A stretch of DNA of 64,000 nt, taken from positions 149,822,955 to 149,886,954 of the forward strand of contig RSEF01000001.1 of NCBI GenBank assembly GCA_003993805.1. Reading direction: 5' to 3'. A program made the position numbers and the translations under genes. Under the pieces are notes generated by a model. That model was given only the letters and a program-made list of their open reading frames with translations, did not search any database and was not told the origin of the DNA. The DNA comes from Himantopus leucocephalus. Its lineage: Eukaryota; Chordata; Aves; Charadriiformes; Recurvirostridae. Position 1 is the stretch's first letter. The number at the start of each line of letters is the position of its first letter. Shown one piece after another: positions 58,536-64,000 of the stretch.

Positions 58536-61500
58536 TGTCTAGCAGACTCTGCTCCGGTTCAGCACTTGGCGTCACCTGTGTGCAAACCCTTAAACTGGAT
58601 TTGCCGTGCCATGGTATCATGGCCTCATTTTCTTCAGCTGTGCTGCTATGACTGTTTTCCCAAGGTTTTAGAGGAAGTGGAAATCCTCTGCATTCATGCA
58701 TGTCGGCTCTGCCAGTTGTACAGCTGGAGCATTTATTGCAACCTGAAGAATGTGCTGCCTTTCATTTCTGAGCTAAGGACCACGTATGCATGAACATGTG
58801 CATGCACGTTTCCTGGCAGTGAAAAATAAGTATGTATCTGGGATTAGAGGGAGTTCAGGAAGACCTATCAACGCTGTCTTCAAGGCAAGGTAAGAAAAAT
58901 ACTTAAAAATGACAAAGGAAATCTACATATTATAATTTCCTCTGTTGTCACCTTTTAGTTAGAGTGCATTATCTTAGAAATTCTTATGGATTTTCAAAAA
59001 TGTTATATTGGACATGAATATGGTGTTCAGAATGCACAACCTGTTCATACACAGCCATAGTTTTGCAGGGGGTTGTTAACTGTTACCATTGAAATTCTTT
59101 CAAAATTAGGCAAGTGAGCTTTTCCCAGAGTGACCTATAGGATGTAACTAACTGAACTGGTGAGTATCTCTGATGTTGTTGCTGTATTTCGCTGCCGGAT
59201 GATGAAGGGCTCATCTGTACTGTCTTTCCTATGTGCTGACTTGGGGACAGTTTTCCCTGTCAGGTGGATGTATTCTCTGAGTGCAGATGGGGTTGATTTT
59301 GACAATATGAAAATTCAATTTCCTTTTTCACCTCATATATTTATTTGTCATATGTTGTCTTACAATGTGTTTCTTCTTGTTTACTCCTGTTTGTCCAGTA
59401 TTGGACTTGCCCTAAGGTAGTGGTAGTATGTCAGAGATCAGTAACTATAATTAGGTAGATTTACCAACACAAATCAGACAGGTAGATAATTATTTTAGAT
59501 ACAGATATTTTACAGATACTTATAATATAGCTCAGCAAAATTCCCCTTTTATAAAGCACTCTCTCTTTTAATAATTCTGCTGGTAGAGAGAATAAAAGGA
59601 ACTCTTATCTTTTCTTTAAACATTACCCAAAAATTTAGTTTTTTGGTTAGAGATGATTAAAATCGAAATGTGGATCTGAATGTTGATATCCAGACCTGAG
59701 GATGCTTTATTCTGTGATGAGTCTACATGGAATTATAGGAAGCGGTTTAGGAAAATACGCCCATTTTCATTTTCCCAAGACTGAAAACTTCACAGTATTG
59801 AAACATTCCTGAAAGATACTTATATCCTAACAAGGATAAGAATGTTTATTTTCTTTGCAACACATTGATTGTGAGTATTCAAGTCCAGGATTTTTAATTA
59901 TTTGCTTACTGGAGTATTGTACACTGAATATTCTTTTGGTATACAAATATTCAGATTTACTCAAGGGGAAAGGAGTATTACATGAAATATCACGATGGAA
60001 TTCCTTGAATTGTTTTGACTACTGCTTGAAGTATTTTTAGAAATAATCAGAGAATCATCTGATTTGGAAAACCTTCCTCCTGAGCCACGCAGCCCATGCT
60101 CCCGTGCTGTGGCAGAGCTGGATATTTCTGTGCGATGGAGGAAACGTGGGCCGACACTTACCAGGGAGTTTCCTGTGATTATCCCGGCTGTGCGGAGCTG
60201 TGGTCACTGCACACGCTGCCATAGGAAAAGCCCTTGTATATAACAATATAACAGTGTAACAATGTGCCGCGTGGTTAGCAAAGAGGAGTCTGTCCCCTCT
60301 GACCCATTAAATCCCTCACAGTCCCAGTCCTTTAAGGGTCCATTCCTATAAGCTGGACTCCTGGTGTAAAGATTTCAATGGGGAAAGTAGTCCCCTTGCT
60401 TTCTAATTCCCCTGCAAATTCACCTAAGTATTCATTTGGTTTCCATCACGCTACTAAATGGGTGGGAATGAATTACTGTGAGAAGAGGAAGAGGACACAA
60501 ATCTATTTTTGGTCTTTAGGAAATTAATTAATTTAATCTGATATGGTTCCTCCTGACAAACACGTACTGGCTACCATTTCGCATACCTCATCAAAGCATA
60601 AAGATGTTTACAAATGGGCGGAATCATTAACAATTTGCCAGCTGGCTAGCTAGGCTGCTTAGGCTTTAACTGTTGAAGCTCCATTTTTGTGTGTGTTTCT
60701 ATTGCGTATATTAGAAAGGATATATCTATGTTAACTATAATAGACAGCAATTTGAGCTTATTTGCGTCTTACAAGGTGTGTGCAAAACTTTCATGGCTGA
60801 GAATGTGGCTGGGGTGGAGTTCTGCCTGTACACAGAAATGTTTACTGCGGGAAATAAAAAGAAAGGCAGCTTAATATATTTACCATTTATCCATTGACAC
60901 GCGGGTAGTTCCTAGATCAGGGGTCAGTTAAAAAGTCTTAGGAGACATGGTGTATTTTCTAAATCATGAGCTGGTTTTAACCTGCATGGACACCACCACC
61001 CTGATCAGTTCTTACGTGCCGTAGCTAAAGGCTGTGCTGGCCTGGCAGCAATGTGTCCGTCCTTATTCCGTGCAGGAATTTGAGCTACAGCAATTTACCA
61101 GTAACCTCACACACTATACAGGGATCATTACGCTGCTTCTGAATTACCTAGGGCTTCACACCAGTGAGTTGGCGAGTTTGTACGAGATCCATTTGGTCTC
61201 TGCTGCGGTAAAGCTGCTGGAATGGTTATTTCCTAGTAATCCGTTGAAAGTGCACACTGGAAGGGGAAATGTTTATTGCAAGTACAGCTCATGTAAGGAA
61301 CTGTTTTTGGAAGATATTCAAACTTGGAGAACTGGCTTCAGAGTAAGTGTGCAGAGAGACTGATTAATCTTCTGACACTGGAGAGCATTAAATAGCTCTA
61401 TGAATTAATAGCTTCTTTGAGCTGAGACTGTTTATTGCTTTGGAAGAAAAAAAATCTCTTTCAGCAGCAGTAGAGTTTTGAGTCCTAACACCTTTTTTTT

Positions 61501-63929
61501 TTATTTTCCTGGGTTGGATTGTTTGTTTTTAACTTAGACTCTGTCTGAGCTGACTCATCTGGAAATTGAGTTGTGAGGTTGCTTTGTACCTTGGAGATTT
61601 TGTTGTGAGAAGGAATTTACGTTGTAACAAGGAAATGTGTGGAGACAGGGAAACGCAATGAAATCCTAAGTGCCTTTTTGATGGATTTAATGATGAGTTT
61701 TCTTTAAGGAACCACACAATAAGATAATCTTGGGATAGACAAACTCTTAACTTACTTTTTTTAACTGAGTTTGTTTTGATTTGATTGATTTTGGATGAAT
61801 GCCCCTTTGCTGGAGGCTTTTACATTGTTTAGACTTGGCTTTCAAAACTGATTTGGGAAGGTTTCTTCCCTCAGAGTATAGCAAATACATTATGTATATA
61901 TTTGGGCTAACTTCTTTCTGTGTATTTATCTTCTTTTTCAACTGTTGATTTTTCAGTCTTCAGAATGACATTAGAAGGCCTGTATGTCTATATGTTTGTG
62001 TGCATGTATGTGGGGGTCTATATTTGTCATTCTTACAAAGCAAACATCATTTATAAGTAGGGATTCATGTGAACCAGTACTGTAATTTGCATGTTGCCAT
62101 GTGGTAAACCAAGTTAGGTCTTTTTCTGCCACACTGTCCACAAAGTTTCGTATTGTTTTGGGTGTAGCATAAACAATTTGCATTGTACTTGTCAGTACTT
62201 TATTTAGTTTCATCTTTGAATATATTCTCATCTCAATATATTGATACAGGCCTTGCAGTGCGAGTTCTTGTCTTGCTCAGTGCAGTTCATTTATTTGCAA
62301 GAACAGAGTGGAGAAATGGCCATAGCTAAAGACAGCTGGGAAACAACAGATCCCCCATGCAGCATTAGATGGATTAATGATCCGTTCAGTGTGAGATCCA
62401 GACTTTGGCAACAACTAAAACTGAATGAATTAAAAATACGAAAAAGTGCTTCCCTTCAGCCCTGATAAGAACAACGAAGCCTTTTGATGTCATCCTGTTA
62501 GTTGCTATTACAGACAACTTACATACTGAAATGAGGTAAGGATGCCCGGGTAACCTGTCATGAAGGCTGAGGTGTGAGGAACCATGAGAGAAAGCAGAAG
62601 AGAGTGAGAGATCATAACAAGAGCAGGGAGGAGTTGAAGGACACTTTTGCTGTTAGGCCAGTGCCCCGTTTGTTGCAAATATTAGATAGTGTGTTATGAA
62701 TGAGACAGGGAACTGAGGAAAGGTAAAGGTTGCTATTTTTGGCAGGGCAAGTGAATGTCATCACGGAGAGCTGATTTTTAACGTATTCAGGATACTATTC
62801 TGAACATGTCTTGGATCTGGTTTCATTCTTTAATAGGTCTGTTTGGTCCATGTCTTCAGGAAGACTATTGGTACTATGCAGCTTGAAGTTTTTTGTAAGT
62901 GATTTCATGAAATTTGATCTTGAAGAGACAGCCTAGGCTGGAAAAGCCTTACTGCAGGGTTATCAACGTTTCCTTGCAAATGTGGAACGATGCTTCAATT
63001 GAGGTCTTGCCAGGGTTTGCTCTGGACTATGTTTTTTTAAATAGAAGTTCATGAATAATGTGTGTGATGGAACAATTCACTTATTTAAAATGTGGAAACT
63101 TGTTAGTGTAAATTATAAGTTTAGAGGAAAGATCAGAATTCAAACCGTGTTTGGAAAACAGGAGAGATGGCCCAAATCATTGCAATGGAATTTGATAAGG
63201 AAAAGTCCCCAATGCTCTGTTTAGGAGGATGAAATTAAATCACAGATACACAGTGGGAAATAATTGATGATATAACAGCCAAATCACAACAAATTGCCAC
63301 AAATTCAGAGTCCCTTAGAGAGTCGAGAGAAGACGAGCTTAGTAGCACAAAATGGGTTGTACCTGGCTGTGAGTCTCCTGTGGGGAAATACTCTTGGCAT
63401 GCAAGTTCTCATGCTCCTGCAAGCAAGGATCTGGCGTTAGTTTAGAAATGGAGTAGAAAAGTTTAGAAACTGAGATGTGTGGGTGTAGCAGGAGAGGTAT
63501 ACAGAGATTATAGCTCCCCATGGTTAGAAACGTCCCTTACATGCAAACATTATGATTGCATCCATCCTTCTCAGCTGTCTCCAAATGCCAAGGCACTTTG
63601 CTAGCGCCAGTGACTGGAAAGAGCAGGGGTGCTTTCATGATGTTGCCTTTACAGCACAGTTCACTGCAATGGTGGGCACAGCTTTATGAGCAGTTTCTTC
63701 CCCTCCATATAACCAGACCAACACGTATGTCTCCAGGTTCACATCTGTTCTCTGGAAAAGGGGAAGGAAAGGCAGAGTGGTTGTCATGAGAACAGTGAAT
63801 TGTGCTTTTTCTTTACTGTTCATTTGCTTGGGATCAGAGAAGGACCATCAATGAGAGTACAATGGGGGAGAACCATCGGACGCTGTGGAAGGGATTGCCG
63901 TTAATTTATTGCCATTCATTATGGTTGGA
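58536..63929. other. Non-coding single-copy stretch
   Basis: No repeat family recognised. A 109-codon plus-strand open frame at 61034-61363 is noted separately; other frames are short. Confidence 0.5.
61034..61363 (+). other. Unrecognised 109-codon open frame
   Basis: It starts MLAWQQCVRPYSVQEFELQQ and has balanced composition without low complexity (for example TGIITLLLNYLGLHTSELAS and SAAVKLLEWLFPSNPLK). The base composition is slightly more GC-rich than its flanks. No domain or family is recognised, and no flanking splice signals were convincing. It could be a chance frame or an old retroelement or exon remnant. Confidence 0.15.
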
Positions 63930-63980
63930 CTCGATGATCTTAAAGGTCACTTCCAACCAAGACAATTCTATGATTCTGTG
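63930..63980 (+). mobile_element. CR1 LINE 3' tail
   Basis: GGTTGGACTCGATGATCTTA, then AAAGGTCACTTCCAACCAAGACAATTCTATGATTCTGTGG, is the complete CR1 3' terminus with two ATTCTRTG octamers. The preceding 100 bases (from about 63830) are probably a severely degraded or deleted part of the same copy. Confidence 0.9.
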
Positions 63981-64000
63981 GTTTCCCAAAGGCAACCTGG

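Noticed and set aside
1..64000. tRNA, rRNA, bacterial operon, CRISPR or replication-origin features
   Set aside because: No tRNA B-box in a cloverleaf-compatible context, no rRNA-like stretch, no CRISPR repeat-spacer pattern and no prokaryotic gene organisation were seen.

Overview
This 64 kb window is vertebrate nuclear DNA, almost certainly from a bird. The main evidence is a set of CR1 LINE 3' fragments. Several end in the diagnostic CR1 tail (TTGGACTAGATGA-type motif, then ATTCTATGATTCTRTG), and two encode the conserved carboxy end of the CR1 reverse-transcriptase ORF. Interspersed repeats are sparse, and I see no bacterial-style gene packing, no operons and no long open reading frames outside GC-rich low-complexity DNA. 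No protein-coding gene could be identified with confidence. The window reads as intergenic or large-intron sequence with one CpG-island promoter.

Layout. 1-11.6 kb is AT-rich single-copy DNA with one decayed CR1 piece (3925-4095) and a possible conserved non-coding block (4570-5260). 11.69-12.48 kb is a very old L3-like CR1 remnant. 14.33-14.82 kb is a younger CR1, followed by a cluster of three tandem duplications each split by a single N (14.94-16.33 kb). 20.58-20.67 kb holds an old palindromic repeat. 23.2-25.7 kb is a repeat cluster: a CR1 cut by a 100-N gap, a minus-strand CR1 tail, a possible LTR-like piece and a plus-strand CR1 tail. 31.46 kb has a GC/AC Z-DNA-type tract and 31.87-31.94 kb two perfect hairpins. 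A CR1 is lost into a gap at 38.7 kb. 42.6-43.66 kb is a strong CpG island with a hexamer-like GC array, a YY1-type motif and G-quadruplex-prone C runs. 52.4-55.4 kb is rich in simple repeats, tandem duplications and gaps. 57.75-58.54 kb is a decayed CR1 that still shows reverse-transcriptase residues. The window closes with a CR1 tail at 63.93 kb.

Assembly quality matters here. There are three gaps of exactly 100 N and ten isolated single Ns. Eight of the single Ns sit beside a duplication of flanking sequence, and most of those pairs are adjacent near-identical copies. These probably mark unmerged overlapping contig ends rather than biological duplications. The other two single Ns sit on homopolymer runs.

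I found no convincing new biological system. The items most worth a second look are the CpG-island promoter with no assigned gene, a 63-base perfect purine-pyrimidine alternation at 53134-53196, several splice-flanked candidate exons of unknown identity, and the ancient palindromic and L3-like repeats.
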